Shown: piece by piece, positions 51,375 through 61,263 of the stretch
Numbering within the stretch: the stretch's first letter is position 1
How the letters are laid out: each line of letters begins with the position of its first letter
From: an uncultured Collinsella sp.
GTDB lineage: Bacteria; Actinomycetota; Coriobacteriia; Coriobacteriales; Coriobacteriaceae
DNA: 64,000 nucleotides
Assembly (NCBI GenBank): GCA_900541035.1
Contig: UQIN01000013.1
Location: forward strand, 1-64,000
Direction: 5' to 3'
Position numbers and translations under genes: made by a program
The notes under the pieces: model-generated
The model's database searches: none
What the model was told of the DNA's origin: nothing
What the model saw: the letters and a program-made list of their open reading frames with translations, nothing else

Positions 51375-52415
51375 ATGGGAGAGACTTTGACCCCCAGAGC
51401 GACCATTGTCGTTCCCGTCTACAATTCGTCGCGCTCCATTCAGCGATGCCTCGATTCGCTGTTGGCCCAGTCTGAGCGTTCGATTCAGGTTGTCTGCGTC
51501 AACGACGGTTCGACTGATGATTCGTTGAACGTTTTGCGCCAGATTGCGCAGGCCGACGATCGCGTACTGGTGATTGACCAGGAAAACGCGGGCGTCTCGT
51601 GTGCTCGAAATGCCGGCATCGATGCCGCCGTGGGCGGGACCGTCTTTTTTGTGGACGCCGACGATTACATCGATGCGCAGACGGTCGGGCGCGTGCTGCA
51701 TGCCATGGAGTCTGCAGATGCCGAGGCCGCCGTTTTTGGCGGCGTCTGTGAACCTGCCGATGCTGCCCCCAAACGCGTCCAGCAACTCATGAGTCCCAAA
51801 GCTGGTATCTTTGGCGCCCGTGATCCCCAACTGCTGTTCCATTCGAATGCGCAGCCCTATGCCTGCCGTGCGGCTTTTTCGCGCGAGCTGCTCAATCGCG
51901 AAGGCATTCGCTTCGCCCCCGGTCTGGCTTTGGGCGAGGACGTCGTCTTCCAATTTGCGGCTTATGCGCTTGCCCGCAAGACCGTCGTCATGCCGGACAA
52001 GTTCTACCACTACGTGATGGAGAGTGAATCGGCGACGCACGAGTTCAACAGTGCCGAGGCTCGCGCCAAAAAGCTTGACGCCCACATGAGGATGCTCGAG
52101 GAGGTCTTGGAGGACTGGGCGGCCTACGATTTTTTGGACCTGTGTCCCGGCGAGCTGATAACTTGGTTTTTGGACCTTATCGTGTTTGATTTGGCGCGCT
52201 TGGATTCCGATGACTTCCATCGCGTGGCGGCTCGCGTCAACATGGACCTCGCGACGTTTTTGGGAACGGACTGGGCAGATATGCCTGCCAAGGGCGCCGT
52301 TTGCCGTGTTGCCCACAAGCTCGTTGCAGCGATCTCGAGCGTTTCGATGGCAGATGCCACGCTGTTCTATCTTTCGACTCGCGGTCTCAAAGCCTGCCTG
52401 GAGCGCTTTATCTAA
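51375..52415 (+). CDS. GT2 glycosyltransferase
   Basis: The 346-residue protein has a GT-A domain, ATIVVPVYNSSRSIQRCLDSLLAQ (about 9-32), VNDGSTDDS (about 42-50), ENAGVSCARNAGID (about 69-82) and the FVDADDYID metal site (about 91-99). The C-terminal region differs from its neighbours. It begins 6 bp after the upstream gene and is part of the same transcript. Sugar specificity is unknown. Confidence 0.88.
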   Translation: MGETLTPRATIVVPVYNSSRSIQRCLDSLLAQSERSIQVVCVNDGSTDDSLNVLRQIAQADDRVLVIDQENAGVSCARNAGIDAAVGGTVFFVDADDYIDAQTVGRVLHAMESADAEAAVFGGVCEPADAAPKRVQQLMSPKAGIFGARDPQLLFHSNAQPYACRAAFSRELLNREGIRFAPGLALGEDVVFQFAAYALARKTVVMPDKFYHYVMESESATHEFNSAEARAKKLDAHMRMLEEVLEDWAAYDFLDLCPGELITWFLDLIVFDLARLDSDDFHRVAARVNMDLATFLGTDWADMPAKGAVCRVAHKLVAAISSVSMADATLFYLSTRGLKACLERFI

Positions 52416-52489
52416 TTCCAAGCGCTGCCGCCCGCCGCAACTCGGCTGCTAAAATAACCCTGTTACACGCTATTCAACAGGAGGTTCTC

Positions 52490-53608
52490 TTGCAGAACTC
52501 TGATACCCCTAAAGTTTCGCTGCTTGTTCCCATTTGCAATGTCGAACGCTACCTGCGCGAGTGCCTCGATTCCGCCGTGGCGCAGACGCTCGAGGACATC
52601 GAGATCATCTGCATCAACGACGGCTCCACCGATAGCTCGCCAGATATCATCCGCGAGTACATGGAGCGCGACCCCCGTGTAAAGATGATCGACAAAGCCA
52701 ACAGCGGCTACGGCGACTCGATGAACCGCGGCCTGGAGATGGCGCGCGGCGAGTATGTGGGCATCCTTGAGTCCGACGACTTTATGTTTGAGAATTCGCT
52801 CCAAAAGCTGGTTGCCAAGGCCGATGCTGAGCATGCCGATGTGGTAAAGGGCGACTTTTACCTGTATTGGTCCACGCCCAGCGAGCGCCGTGAGCTGTTT
52901 GGGATCATCGATGAGCATATGACGGGCGCCGCGTATCGCCCCGTCGATCGCCCTGGCATCTTCTACCGCAAACCTTCCATTTGGTCTGCCATCTATCGGC
53001 GCGAGTTCCTCAACGACAATCAGATTCGGTTCCTTCCCACGCCGGGCGCCTCGTATCAGGACGCAGGCTTTAACTTTAAGGTCTGGGCGTGCGCCGAGCG
53101 TGCCGCGTTTATTGCGGACCCCATTTTGTGCTATCGCCAGGATAACGAGAAGAGCTCCGTTAATTCGCCCAACAAGGTGTTTTGCGTGTGCGACGAATAT
53201 GCCGAGATGCAACGTTTTTTGGACGAGCGTCCCGAGCTCAAGGCTCAGCTCCAGGGCATTTTAATGCGCATGAAGGTCGATACGTACCGTTGGAATGATG
53301 AGCGTCTGGTCGATGAACTGCGTGAGCAGTTTTGGAAGAAAGCCTCGTCTGAGCTCAAGGCCGATTGGGATGCTGGTCGCTTTGATCTGTCGCTGTTCGA
53401 CCCGCGTGGCGAGACCGACTTGCGCCTGATGGTCAAGTCGCCTCGTGCCTATATCGATTCGCGCTTTGACTTTAAGAAGCCGGGCAAGCTCAATACGTTT
53501 AAACATTACTTTAAGATTGGCGGCCTGCCGCTGGTCTGGCGCGTGCTGACGTATCAGCGCACCTACGGCGACAATCCGCACCCCGATGACGTTCCGGCCG
53601 CACAGTAA
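52490..53608 (+). CDS. GT2 glycosyltransferase (paralogue of the 50265 gene)
   Basis: The 372-residue enzyme is closely similar to the 50265 product throughout: VSLLVPICNVERYLRECLDSAV, ICINDGSTDSSP, MIDKANSGYGDSMNRGLEMARG and ESDDFM all recur. Long stretches of DNA are also near-identical, so the pair arose by duplication. The start is TTG at 52490 with AGGAGG 9 nt upstream. A short intergenic gap (74 bp) before it contains a -10-like taaaat. Confidence 0.88.
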   Translation: MQNSDTPKVSLLVPICNVERYLRECLDSAVAQTLEDIEIICINDGSTDSSPDIIREYMERDPRVKMIDKANSGYGDSMNRGLEMARGEYVGILESDDFMFENSLQKLVAKADAEHADVVKGDFYLYWSTPSERRELFGIIDEHMTGAAYRPVDRPGIFYRKPSIWSAIYRREFLNDNQIRFLPTPGASYQDAGFNFKVWACAERAAFIADPILCYRQDNEKSSVNSPNKVFCVCDEYAEMQRFLDERPELKAQLQGILMRMKVDTYRWNDERLVDELREQFWKKASSELKADWDAGRFDLSLFDPRGETDLRLMVKSPRAYIDSRFDFKKPGKLNTFKHYFKIGGLPLVWRVLTYQRTYGDNPHPDDVPAAQ

Positions 53609-53620
53609 GAGCGAGTGACT

Positions 53621-54688
53621 ATGGCTACCCCCAAGATTTCCGTTGTCGTTCCCATCTATAAAGTGGAGGAGTGCCTGGTCTGGTGCCTGGACTCCCTGCT
53701 TGCGCAGGATATGCCCGATTGGGAGGGCGTGCTGGTCAACGATGGCTCGCCGGACGGTTCGCGCGATATTGCGGCCGCTTATTGCGAAAAGGACGCGCGC
53801 TTTACGCTGGTTGATAAGGAGAACGGCGGCCTGTCGAGTGCGCGTAATGCAGGCATCGCCGCGTCCACGGCGCCTATCGTCGCGTTCTTGGATTCCGACG
53901 ACCGGTTTACGCCCGATGCATGCCGCGTGATCGTCGATGCCTTTGAGCGCGAGGACTGCGACGTTTTGACCTTTGGCGCGAATCCGTATCCGCTGGAGGC
54001 GGGGTATCCGTGGCTCAACTATGTGCTGAGCCCGCGCGATGTGTCGTTTGTGGGCTATAGCTCCGATCTGCTGTTTAAGGAAGCGTCTCGCCCCTTTGCA
54101 TGGCGTACCGCCTGCAAGCGTGAGTTTTTGCTGGGCAACGGGATCGTGTTCGACGAAACCGTTACGTATGGTGAGGACCAGGTCTTCGATTTTGCCGTGT
54201 ACGGTCGTTCGCACAAGACCGCGCTTATCTCGAACAAGCTGTATGACTACCGCGTGGCGCGCAAGGGTTCGCTCATGGACACCATGCGCTACGACGACGA
54301 GACACGTCTGCTGGAGCACGTGAAGATTTACTCCGCGGTGCTGGCTGACTGGCAGCGCGACGGTCTCGATGCTCAGCACGCCGATGACCTGGCATATTTC
54401 CTGTGCGATCTTGTGCTGTACGATGCGCTCAGGCTTCTGGGTACGGGCTGCGGCAAGGTGTTTGCTGCCGTTGCCACGGCGCTTGCCGGTTCTGCCGCGG
54501 GCAGCGATGCTGCGCTCGCACAATGCGCTCCTTCTGTTGCTGCTATGGTGCGTGCGGCGCTTACCAGCAAGGCCCCCAATGCCCGTGAGTGCAAAAAGCT
54601 CATGTTCGATTACGACGTCTTGAGGTTTGGGCGCCTGGGTGCCTGCAAACGCATGGCAGCGAACGCCCTGGGAAAGCGAGAAGTGTAG
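53621..54688 (+). CDS. GT2 glycosyltransferase
   Basis: The 355-residue GT-A enzyme shows KISVVVPIYKVEECLVWCLDSLL (about 4-26), LVNDGSPDGS (about 38-47), ENGGLSSARNAGIA (about 67-80) and the metal site FLDSDDRFTPD (about 88-98). The C-terminal 150 residues are less conserved. ATG at 53621 is chosen; an in-frame GTG two codons earlier is possible. Its stop codon abuts the next start. Confidence 0.87.
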   Translation: MATPKISVVVPIYKVEECLVWCLDSLLAQDMPDWEGVLVNDGSPDGSRDIAAAYCEKDARFTLVDKENGGLSSARNAGIAASTAPIVAFLDSDDRFTPDACRVIVDAFEREDCDVLTFGANPYPLEAGYPWLNYVLSPRDVSFVGYSSDLLFKEASRPFAWRTACKREFLLGNGIVFDETVTYGEDQVFDFAVYGRSHKTALISNKLYDYRVARKGSLMDTMRYDDETRLLEHVKIYSAVLADWQRDGLDAQHADDLAYFLCDLVLYDALRLLGTGCGKVFAAVATALAGSAAGSDAALAQCAPSVAAMVRAALTSKAPNARECKKLMFDYDVLRFGRLGACKRMAANALGKREV

Positions 54689-57175
54689 ATGAGTATCAAG
54701 CGTTTGGCGCTTTGCCGCAGTCAGGGCCGTCTGTTTGTGCTGCTTCGTTTTGCCGGTCAGGATGTCGCCGCGCTTATCGAGCGGGAGGGTTCTCAAGCGT
54801 TTGCCCATGCGACGACGAGCGGCTCTTGTGTGCCGTCGCTGGTGCTCCCGGTCGATCACGGCCGCGTGCTGGCGCTTTGCCCTTCCGTTTCCGATTACGA
54901 GCGCGAGCTCGCCGTCTTGGTGCTTCCGTTTTTGGATGGTTCCTCAATCGACGCTGCATTTGTGTCCGGAGGCCAAAAGCTTGGCTCCATTCGCCTCGAT
55001 AGCCGCGTGGCCAAGCTGGAATCCAAGATTAACTACAAAGCAAAGCCTGCGATGTGTGCGCTTATCCGCGATGCGCAGCGTGGCGAACACTGCGGCCGCT
55101 ACGAGATCGATGCCATTCGCTATTTGCCGGCAGACGTCGGCGCGGTGTGGCGCTATGAGGTTACCTGGGCTGGAGACCCCCAGTGCGCACCTGAGCTCCA
55201 GATTTTCGATACGCACATGAATGCCATTGGTGTCACCGTGCATGTGTTTGAATCGCAGGTCGATGTGCCGCAGCGCAACGGTTGCCGCGTCAATAAAACG
55301 TATCTGAGCGTAGAGGTGCCTCAGGATATACGAGATTTTGTCGCGATTGTGAGCGATCCCACAGAGCAGATCCAGAGCGGGTTTTGCGCCATGGATGGTC
55401 GCCTGTACAACGGCATGTTCGATGACAGTTGGAACCGCATGAAGGACGCGCGTGCAGACGACGCAGCTTATCGACGTTGGTTTGAGCAACATCGCGCAAA
55501 GCCGGGCGATTTGGCGTGCCAACGTGTCGCTTCGGCGGCCTTTGCCTATAGGCCGCTCGTGAGCATTGTGGTGCCGTGCTACAAGACTGATCGGGTCTAC
55601 CTGCGCGAGCTGCTGGACTCGGTGCTAGCCCAGAGCTATGACAACTGGGAATTGCTGCTTATGGACGCCTCGCCCGAATGGGACGCGGTGGCCGACCTTG
55701 CGGTGGACGCCAATGACGAGCGCGTTCGTCGCATTGGGCTGCCCGGCAACGGCGGCATCGTGGTCAACACCAACGCGGGTATTGAGCAAGCGACGGGCGA
55801 CTACATCGCGTTCTTGGACCACGATGACATCCTGGAACCGGACGCGTTATTCCACTATGTTGCCACGCTGAACAAGACTGCCGAGGGCGAGCGTCCCCAG
55901 GTCCTGTTCTGTGACGAGGACATGTTTCAGAAAACGGGGGAGTGGGGTCAGCCGGTCTTTAAGACCAAGCTCAACGCCGACCTGCTCTATAGCCATAACT
56001 GCGTGACGCATTTCCTGATGGTGGAGAAGGCACTCGTCGATCGCATTGGCACGTCCCCAGAAGACGTTGCGGGCGCCCAGGACTACGACTTGACGCTTCG
56101 CTGCCTTGCAGCCGGCGCGCGCTTTGAGCACGTTGCGCATGTGCTGTATCACTGGCGCGTGCATCCGGGATCGACCGCCGACGGCTCTGCCGATAGCAAG
56201 CCGTATGCTATCGAAGCCGGCCGTCTTGCGCTGCAGCGCCACTTTAACGCGCTGGGCATTTGCGGAACGGTCGAGGAGACCGAGACGCCGTTTGTCTATC
56301 GCATGCGTTATGCGCTGCCGGAGTCTGCGCCGCTGGTGAGTATTGTGATTCCCACCAAGGATCACATTGAGACGCTCGATGCCTGCGTGATGTCGATCGC
56401 TCAGAAGGCAACGTATGCCAATTACGAGATCGTCTTGGTGGAGAACAACAGCAAAGCCCCGGAGACGTTTGCGTATTACGAAACCCTGCCAGAGCGCGTG
56501 GCTGCAGCATCTGAAGGCAAGGGTAACGCACGTGTTGTGTACTGGCCGGGCGAGTTCAATTACTCTCAGATCATCAATTTTGGTGTGAAGCACGCCAAGG
56601 GCGACTACCTGCTGCTGCTCAACAACGATACCGAGGTCATAAGCCCCGACTTTATCGAAGAGACGATGGGCTATCTGCAGCGTCCCGATGCGGGCGTGGT
56701 GGGCGCCAAACTCTACTTTGCCGATCATCTGGTGCAGCATGCCGGCATTTTGGTTGGCGTGCGCGGCGCACTTGCCCATGCCAACCAGGACTTCTCGGCA
56801 AAGCGCGAGGGCTATCTTGCCCGTGCTGTGCGCCCGGGCAACTTTAGCGCCGTGACGGGCGCCTGCCAGATGGTGCGACGCGACGTATTTGAGCAGGTCG
56901 GAGGCTATAACGAGGAATTCGCCGTCGGTTTTAACGACGCAGACTTTTGTCTGCGCGTGTGGGAGGCGGGCTTCCGCACCATCTTTACGCCCTATGCCGA
57001 GCTGTACCACTACGAGTTCACCTCGCGCGGCAGGGAAGAAGCCAACGAGGAAAAGATGTGTCGCTGGAAGCGCGAGCAAGCGCTGTTCATGCGGCGCTGG
57101 CCTGAGTTCTTCTTGGATGGCGATCCGTGGCTCGGGCCGAACCTATCCTCCGACAGTGAGTACTTCTTGCTTTAG
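54689..57175 (+). CDS. Large bifunctional GT2 glycosyltransferase
   Basis: The 828-residue protein contains two GT-A domains in tandem after an N-terminal region of about 288 residues of unknown fold. Domain 1 starts LVSIVVPCYKTDRVYLRELLDS (about 289) with FLDHDDILEPD near 375. Domain 2 starts LVSIVIPTKDHIETLDACVMS (about 547) with LLLNNDTEV near 646 and GFNDADFCLRVW near 749. This resembles rhamnan/RfbC-type polymerising transferases that build polysaccharide backbones. It begins immediately after the previous stop codon and closes the operon. Confidence 0.88.
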   Translation: MSIKRLALCRSQGRLFVLLRFAGQDVAALIEREGSQAFAHATTSGSCVPSLVLPVDHGRVLALCPSVSDYERELAVLVLPFLDGSSIDAAFVSGGQKLGSIRLDSRVAKLESKINYKAKPAMCALIRDAQRGEHCGRYEIDAIRYLPADVGAVWRYEVTWAGDPQCAPELQIFDTHMNAIGVTVHVFESQVDVPQRNGCRVNKTYLSVEVPQDIRDFVAIVSDPTEQIQSGFCAMDGRLYNGMFDDSWNRMKDARADDAAYRRWFEQHRAKPGDLACQRVASAAFAYRPLVSIVVPCYKTDRVYLRELLDSVLAQSYDNWELLLMDASPEWDAVADLAVDANDERVRRIGLPGNGGIVVNTNAGIEQATGDYIAFLDHDDILEPDALFHYVATLNKTAEGERPQVLFCDEDMFQKTGEWGQPVFKTKLNADLLYSHNCVTHFLMVEKALVDRIGTSPEDVAGAQDYDLTLRCLAAGARFEHVAHVLYHWRVHPGSTADGSADSKPYAIEAGRLALQRHFNALGICGTVEETETPFVYRMRYALPESAPLVSIVIPTKDHIETLDACVMSIAQKATYANYEIVLVENNSKAPETFAYYETLPERVAAASEGKGNARVVYWPGEFNYSQIINFGVKHAKGDYLLLLNNDTEVISPDFIEETMGYLQRPDAGVVGAKLYFADHLVQHAGILVGVRGALAHANQDFSAKREGYLARAVRPGNFSAVTGACQMVRRDVFEQVGGYNEEFAVGFNDADFCLRVWEAGFRTIFTPYAELYHYEFTSRGREEANEEKMCRWKREQALFMRRWPEFFLDGDPWLGPNLSSDSEYFLL

Positions 57176-57303
57176 AGCGAAGTAATTCCAAGATCCGGCA
57201 AAGTATCCTCAAGAGCTGCAAGGGCGGTGGGGTTCAAGTACTTCTTATTGAAGCGGCTCTTGTCATATCGAAAACGTGTGTCAGGATTTTTCAGGTGGCC
57301 GTA
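57172..57303 (-). pseudogene. 3' remnant of an unidentified gene
   Basis: On the - strand a frame of 43 codons runs to a TAA at 57172-57174 and encodes a well-formed C-terminus, ...HLKNPDTRFRYDKSRF, NKKYLNPTALAALEDTLPD and LGITSL. It is closed upstream by an in-frame TAA and has no start or ribosome site. The protein-like composition suggests the tail of a lost gene. The parent family is not recognised. Confidence 0.4.
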
Positions 57304-57487
57304 TTAAATTAGTTCGCTTATGTGCTCGGTTTGACTCAGAAGCTATTTAGCGTAACGGTTGAGGTGTGGCGACTCATATTTAAATTGCAGTCACAAAGAC
57401 ACCTTTTATCGATTTCCCGTTGAAATACTGAATTGATAGTTTAAAAATAACTTAAGAGAGCCTTAAATCTCGGAGAAAGGATGTCGT
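57176..57487. other. AT-rich gap at the polysaccharide/repeat-protein boundary
   Basis: Apart from the gene remnant at its left end, these 310 bp are AT-rich and noncoding. The right half (57360-57480) probably holds the promoter of the repeat-protein gene; AGAAAGGA lies just before its ATG. Composition is unlike the GT2 cluster. Confidence 0.45.
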
Positions 57488-58963
57488 ATGAAAAACCTTC
57501 GAGAAAGATGGCGCGGACTAACAGTGCTGGGAGTTGTTGCATTTGCCGCTGCCTGCATGACGGTTGTCCCGGCGCCCTCATTTGCCGATATTGCTGGCGG
57601 TGGCGGAGGCGGTGGACCGATTACGGAATGGTGTTCCGACGGTCGTCCGATTTCTTACTGGGGCTATGACGGTTGGAACGGCACTCAAAATGAACAGACA
57701 TCTGACCCTCTTACGCGGTATAGCGTCGAGTGCAATGCCGGGGGGACTGCTCACAGAGATTTTCTAGTAGGCTTAAACTCAATTGATCAGAGCGCCTCGA
57801 GGACCGATTCTTCTCTAGTTACATCACGTCCCGCAGGTACATACTATTTCAACAAAGATGGTTTTATACAGACCGGACTCGTTCGGTGCGAGGACGGCAG
57901 TCTTCGCTATTTCGATCCCGAGACTGGCGCCATGGTCACGAACCAGTGGCATAACGATTACGAAGCTGTTTGGTACTATTTTGGCGCTGACGGGACCGCA
58001 GTTTCGGGCTGGCAGTCTATCGGTGGGGACAAGTACTACTTCTACCCCGAAAGCCATGATATGGCATACGGCCGAGTTCAAATTGACGGCAAGAATTACT
58101 TCCTGAACACCCCTGGCGCCAACGCCGATGGCCGCATGCAGCATGGCGGCTGGATCTATGACTCCATTTATGGAAAGTGGCTCTATGCGACTTCCAACGG
58201 CGAGTTGTTGACCGGTTGGCAAAATATCGGTGGAACTTGGTACTATTTCAACGAGTACGGTGTTATGTTGACCGGATGGGTTGACGATTCGGGGACGTGG
58301 TACTACGCTAACGCCTCCGGCGCGATGGTCACCGGCTGGCTCAACGTTGGCAGTACGTGGTACTACCTCGATGGTTCGGGCGCCATGGTTGCTAACGGCT
58401 GGCGCAGCCTGGGCGGCTCCTGGTACTGGTTCGGCGATTCCGGTGCAATGGCCACTGGCTGGTTCTTGGCAGGCGGCTCTTGGTGCTATGCGAGCGGTTC
58501 GGGCGCCATGGCAACCGGCTGGCTCAGCAATGGTGGCACGTGGTATTGGCTCGGAGATTCGGGCGCTATGGCCTCTAACTCTTGGGCCAACGTTGGTGGA
58601 GTTTGGTACTGGTTCGACAACTCCGGTGCGATGGCCACCGGCTGGCGTCAGATCGACGGCGACTGGTATTGCTTCAGTGGCTCCGGCGCTATGGTGCACG
58701 ATGCCTGGGTTGGCGACTACTATCTCCAGTCCTCCGGTGCTATGGCTACGAACACCTGGGTCGGCGCCTACTATGTCGGTGAGGACGGTAAGTGGATTCC
58801 GGACTACTGTTTAGTTTGGTATAAGAGCGGTAGCGAGGTCTACCATACGCATAAGTGTCGTACTGTAGGCAAGGACGCAAAGGGCTTTTCTCAGATCTCT
58901 ATTCAGGAGGCCCAGAGGCGTGGCGCTTCACGAGAGTGCAAAAACTGCCAGCAAATTGGCTAG
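57488..58963 (+). CDS. Secreted cell-wall-binding repeat protein with Cys-rich C-terminus
   Basis: The 491-residue protein has a signal peptide (about 1-35). From about residue 115 it carries some 14 cell-wall/choline-binding-type repeats of about 20 residues (G-W-x5-WYY-x5-GAM-x-TGW). These bind wall glycans in related proteins. The last about 50 residues form a separate module with GSEVYHTHKCRTVGK and ISIQEAQRRGASRECKNCQ. This is a Y-H-x-x-x-C...A-x-x-G...C-x-x-C pattern also found attached to secreted nucleases and hydrolases, possibly metal-binding. No catalytic domain is evident. Confidence 0.85.
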   Translation: MKNLRERWRGLTVLGVVAFAAACMTVVPAPSFADIAGGGGGGGPITEWCSDGRPISYWGYDGWNGTQNEQTSDPLTRYSVECNAGGTAHRDFLVGLNSIDQSASRTDSSLVTSRPAGTYYFNKDGFIQTGLVRCEDGSLRYFDPETGAMVTNQWHNDYEAVWYYFGADGTAVSGWQSIGGDKYYFYPESHDMAYGRVQIDGKNYFLNTPGANADGRMQHGGWIYDSIYGKWLYATSNGELLTGWQNIGGTWYYFNEYGVMLTGWVDDSGTWYYANASGAMVTGWLNVGSTWYYLDGSGAMVANGWRSLGGSWYWFGDSGAMATGWFLAGGSWCYASGSGAMATGWLSNGGTWYWLGDSGAMASNSWANVGGVWYWFDNSGAMATGWRQIDGDWYCFSGSGAMVHDAWVGDYYLQSSGAMATNTWVGAYYVGEDGKWIPDYCLVWYKSGSEVYHTHKCRTVGKDAKGFSQISIQEAQRRGASRECKNCQQIG

Positions 58964-58989
58964 CATATCACTGAGCTAGTTTTGATTGA

Positions 58990-59017
58990 GGCCCCGTTGC
59001 CCTTAGGTGACGGGGCC
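58990..59017 (+). terminator. GC hairpin between repeat-protein genes
   Basis: A ggccccgt/acggggcc stem with a 12-nt loop. No T run follows, so termination may be partial. Confidence 0.5.
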
Positions 59018-59043
59018 GCTGCGTGATTGGATACTGTGTTGCT

Positions 59044-61263
59044 ATGAAGAAATGGTCATTCGGAGTGCTGACTTTTTCGGGCCTTATTTCTTTTGGGCTC
59101 CTATTGGGTTTACCCTCGATGTCGTATGGTCTTGATACTAGTAGCTCTGTTGACGACTCATCATCCGCCCTGGTTGAGGCCCACATCGAACCAAGTGCCT
59201 CAAATGTTGGTGTTCAGGACGAGTCGACTTCAATAGTTGAGGCGAACACTCAGGTGGATAATGGGGCTTCTTCTGGGGCTTCGGACCAAATTACTTGGCA
59301 TCAGGGATGGATATCACCCGAAGAGGGGGCTGGTTTTTGGCGTTGGGGCTTGTCCGACGGAACAATTGCTGTTTCTTCTTGGAGACATATAAACGGAAGC
59401 TGGTACTGGTTCGACGAGGAAGGTCGAATGGCTCAGGATGGATTGGTCCAAGTCGGGGGTGCGACTTATGGATTCTCCTCTTCGGGCGCAATGTGTGTCG
59501 GCTGGTACCTAGATTCTGCGGGCTCAACTCCTGCTTGGCGTTATTTCTCCGGCTCTGGTGCCATGGTAAAAGGCTGGCTTTTAGACAGCAACAACTGGTA
59601 TTGGCTGGATGATGAGGGCAAGATGGTCCACGATGTAATGCTGCAGATCGGGGGAGCCACGTATGGATTCTCTTCTTCTGGCGCAATGCTGGTCGGATGG
59701 CATCTCGATGCTTCTGCATGGCGCTACTTCTCTGGTTCTGGTGCCATGGCTAAGGGCTGGCTCTTGGATGGTGGCCGTTGGTACTGGCTTGATCCTGCAG
59801 ATGGCTCTATGGCCACTGGGTTGAATGATTGCAACGGCACCCCTTATATCTTTAACGGTTCAGGGGCTATGATTTCCTCACAGTGGGCACTTGTTGACAA
59901 CAATTGGTATTACGCTGACTCCAACGGCTTGCCGCATGGAGGCTGGTTGCTTCTGGGAAATTCTTGGTATTACCTGGATCCAGGAAGCCACATTATGCTC
60001 ACCGGCTTTGCGCAAGTGGGTTCGTCCACCTATTACCTCACAAGCTCAGGTGTTATGGCAACTGGCTGGGTAATTGATGATGGTACTTGGTATTTCGCTG
60101 CGTCAAGTGGAGCTATTCAACGAGGTCGATGGATAAAGTCCGAAAGCTCTTGGTATTACCTTGATGAGGTGTCCGGCGCAATGCGTACTGGTGAATATAC
60201 GGTAGACAACACACGCTATTATTCTTTTGATTCCGGTGCGATGGCCTCTTCGTGTTGGATCAACTTGAGTGACGGTGTGTCATGGGCGAATTCGTCTGGA
60301 GCACTGAGCGAGCCGTTGCCTACTTCATCTGATGGGTCTCCCGTAGTCGCTGATCGTGTCGGCTCGTCTTCATTGCCAGGTGTGATTCATATTGGAGACG
60401 CAGTTTTCTATGCGGATGCAAACGGTGCCGTCAATGTAGCATCTGGTTGGATTATGTCGAAAGACGCTTCTGACGAGAGCAGCAATACTTGGTACTACGC
60501 ATCTTCCAATGGTGTACTTAAGTCTGGTTGGCAATATGTTAACGGTGCGTGGTATTGGATGGATCCTTCCACGTACAAGATGAAGACCGGATGGCTCAAT
60601 GACAGCGGCACGTGGTACTGGCTTCAATCTTCAGGTGCTATGTTTGCTAACGGGTGGCTGAAAATCGACGGCGTCGACTACTACTTCAATGCAAGCGGTG
60701 CATGGTTGAATACGTCTGGTTCTGTTTTGGGGGTTAATAGGTCCAGTTTGGTCAATTGGCTTATGAGCCACGAAAATGACGGCTATTACCGTGGAACACG
60801 CTACGATACGCATCTTAGCCAGGAAACGTGCATGTACCCAAAGGGTGATCCGCGTTGGGATGGGTATACCGGTATGAACTGCGGCGGATTTGTATCGCAT
60901 GCGTATATGAAAGCGGGCGGCAATTTAGCCCCCATTGCCGCCGAGCAGAGCCATTCCCCTTGGAGTGGAGGTCCAGGAAGGGGCGGCTGCGTAAACGCGT
61001 ATCGTTGGTACGGCTACGCTATCGATACGTGTGCGAATGTGACTTATTTCAGCTCTATTGATGAGCTGTTGCGTAGCGGTTTGGCTCGTAAGGGGGACAT
61101 TGTATTCTTCAATCCTTACAACCCATATGCGGATGATAGCCACATTGGCTTTTTCTGGGGCAATACGCCTAGCGAAAATTTGTTCTGGCATAGCGATGGC
61201 TATGGAAATCGCATCTCTGGTTTGACCGCGTTGGGCCCATCGAAAGTAATATTGATTCGTTAG
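59044..61263 (+). CDS. Secreted cell-wall-binding repeat protein with C-terminal NlpC/P60-like amidase/peptidase domain
   Basis: The 739-residue protein has a signal peptide (about 1-29) and then about 25 cell-wall-binding repeats (about 80-570). A C-terminal catalytic-looking domain follows (about 575-739): YTGMNCGGFVSHAYMKAGG carries the nucleophile-type Cys, GDIVFF and DSHIGFFWG the His. This matches the NlpC/P60-CHAP papain-like fold cutting peptidoglycan peptides. The start at 59044 gives the best signal peptide, although no strong ribosome site is visible; GTG at 59023 is an alternative. Confidence 0.83.
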   Translation: MKKWSFGVLTFSGLISFGLLLGLPSMSYGLDTSSSVDDSSSALVEAHIEPSASNVGVQDESTSIVEANTQVDNGASSGASDQITWHQGWISPEEGAGFWRWGLSDGTIAVSSWRHINGSWYWFDEEGRMAQDGLVQVGGATYGFSSSGAMCVGWYLDSAGSTPAWRYFSGSGAMVKGWLLDSNNWYWLDDEGKMVHDVMLQIGGATYGFSSSGAMLVGWHLDASAWRYFSGSGAMAKGWLLDGGRWYWLDPADGSMATGLNDCNGTPYIFNGSGAMISSQWALVDNNWYYADSNGLPHGGWLLLGNSWYYLDPGSHIMLTGFAQVGSSTYYLTSSGVMATGWVIDDGTWYFAASSGAIQRGRWIKSESSWYYLDEVSGAMRTGEYTVDNTRYYSFDSGAMASSCWINLSDGVSWANSSGALSEPLPTSSDGSPVVADRVGSSSLPGVIHIGDAVFYADANGAVNVASGWIMSKDASDESSNTWYYASSNGVLKSGWQYVNGAWYWMDPSTYKMKTGWLNDSGTWYWLQSSGAMFANGWLKIDGVDYYFNASGAWLNTSGSVLGVNRSSLVNWLMSHENDGYYRGTRYDTHLSQETCMYPKGDPRWDGYTGMNCGGFVSHAYMKAGGNLAPIAAEQSHSPWSGGPGRGGCVNAYRWYGYAIDTCANVTYFSSIDELLRSGLARKGDIVFFNPYNPYADDSHIGFFWGNTPSENLFWHSDGYGNRISGLTALGPSKVILIR

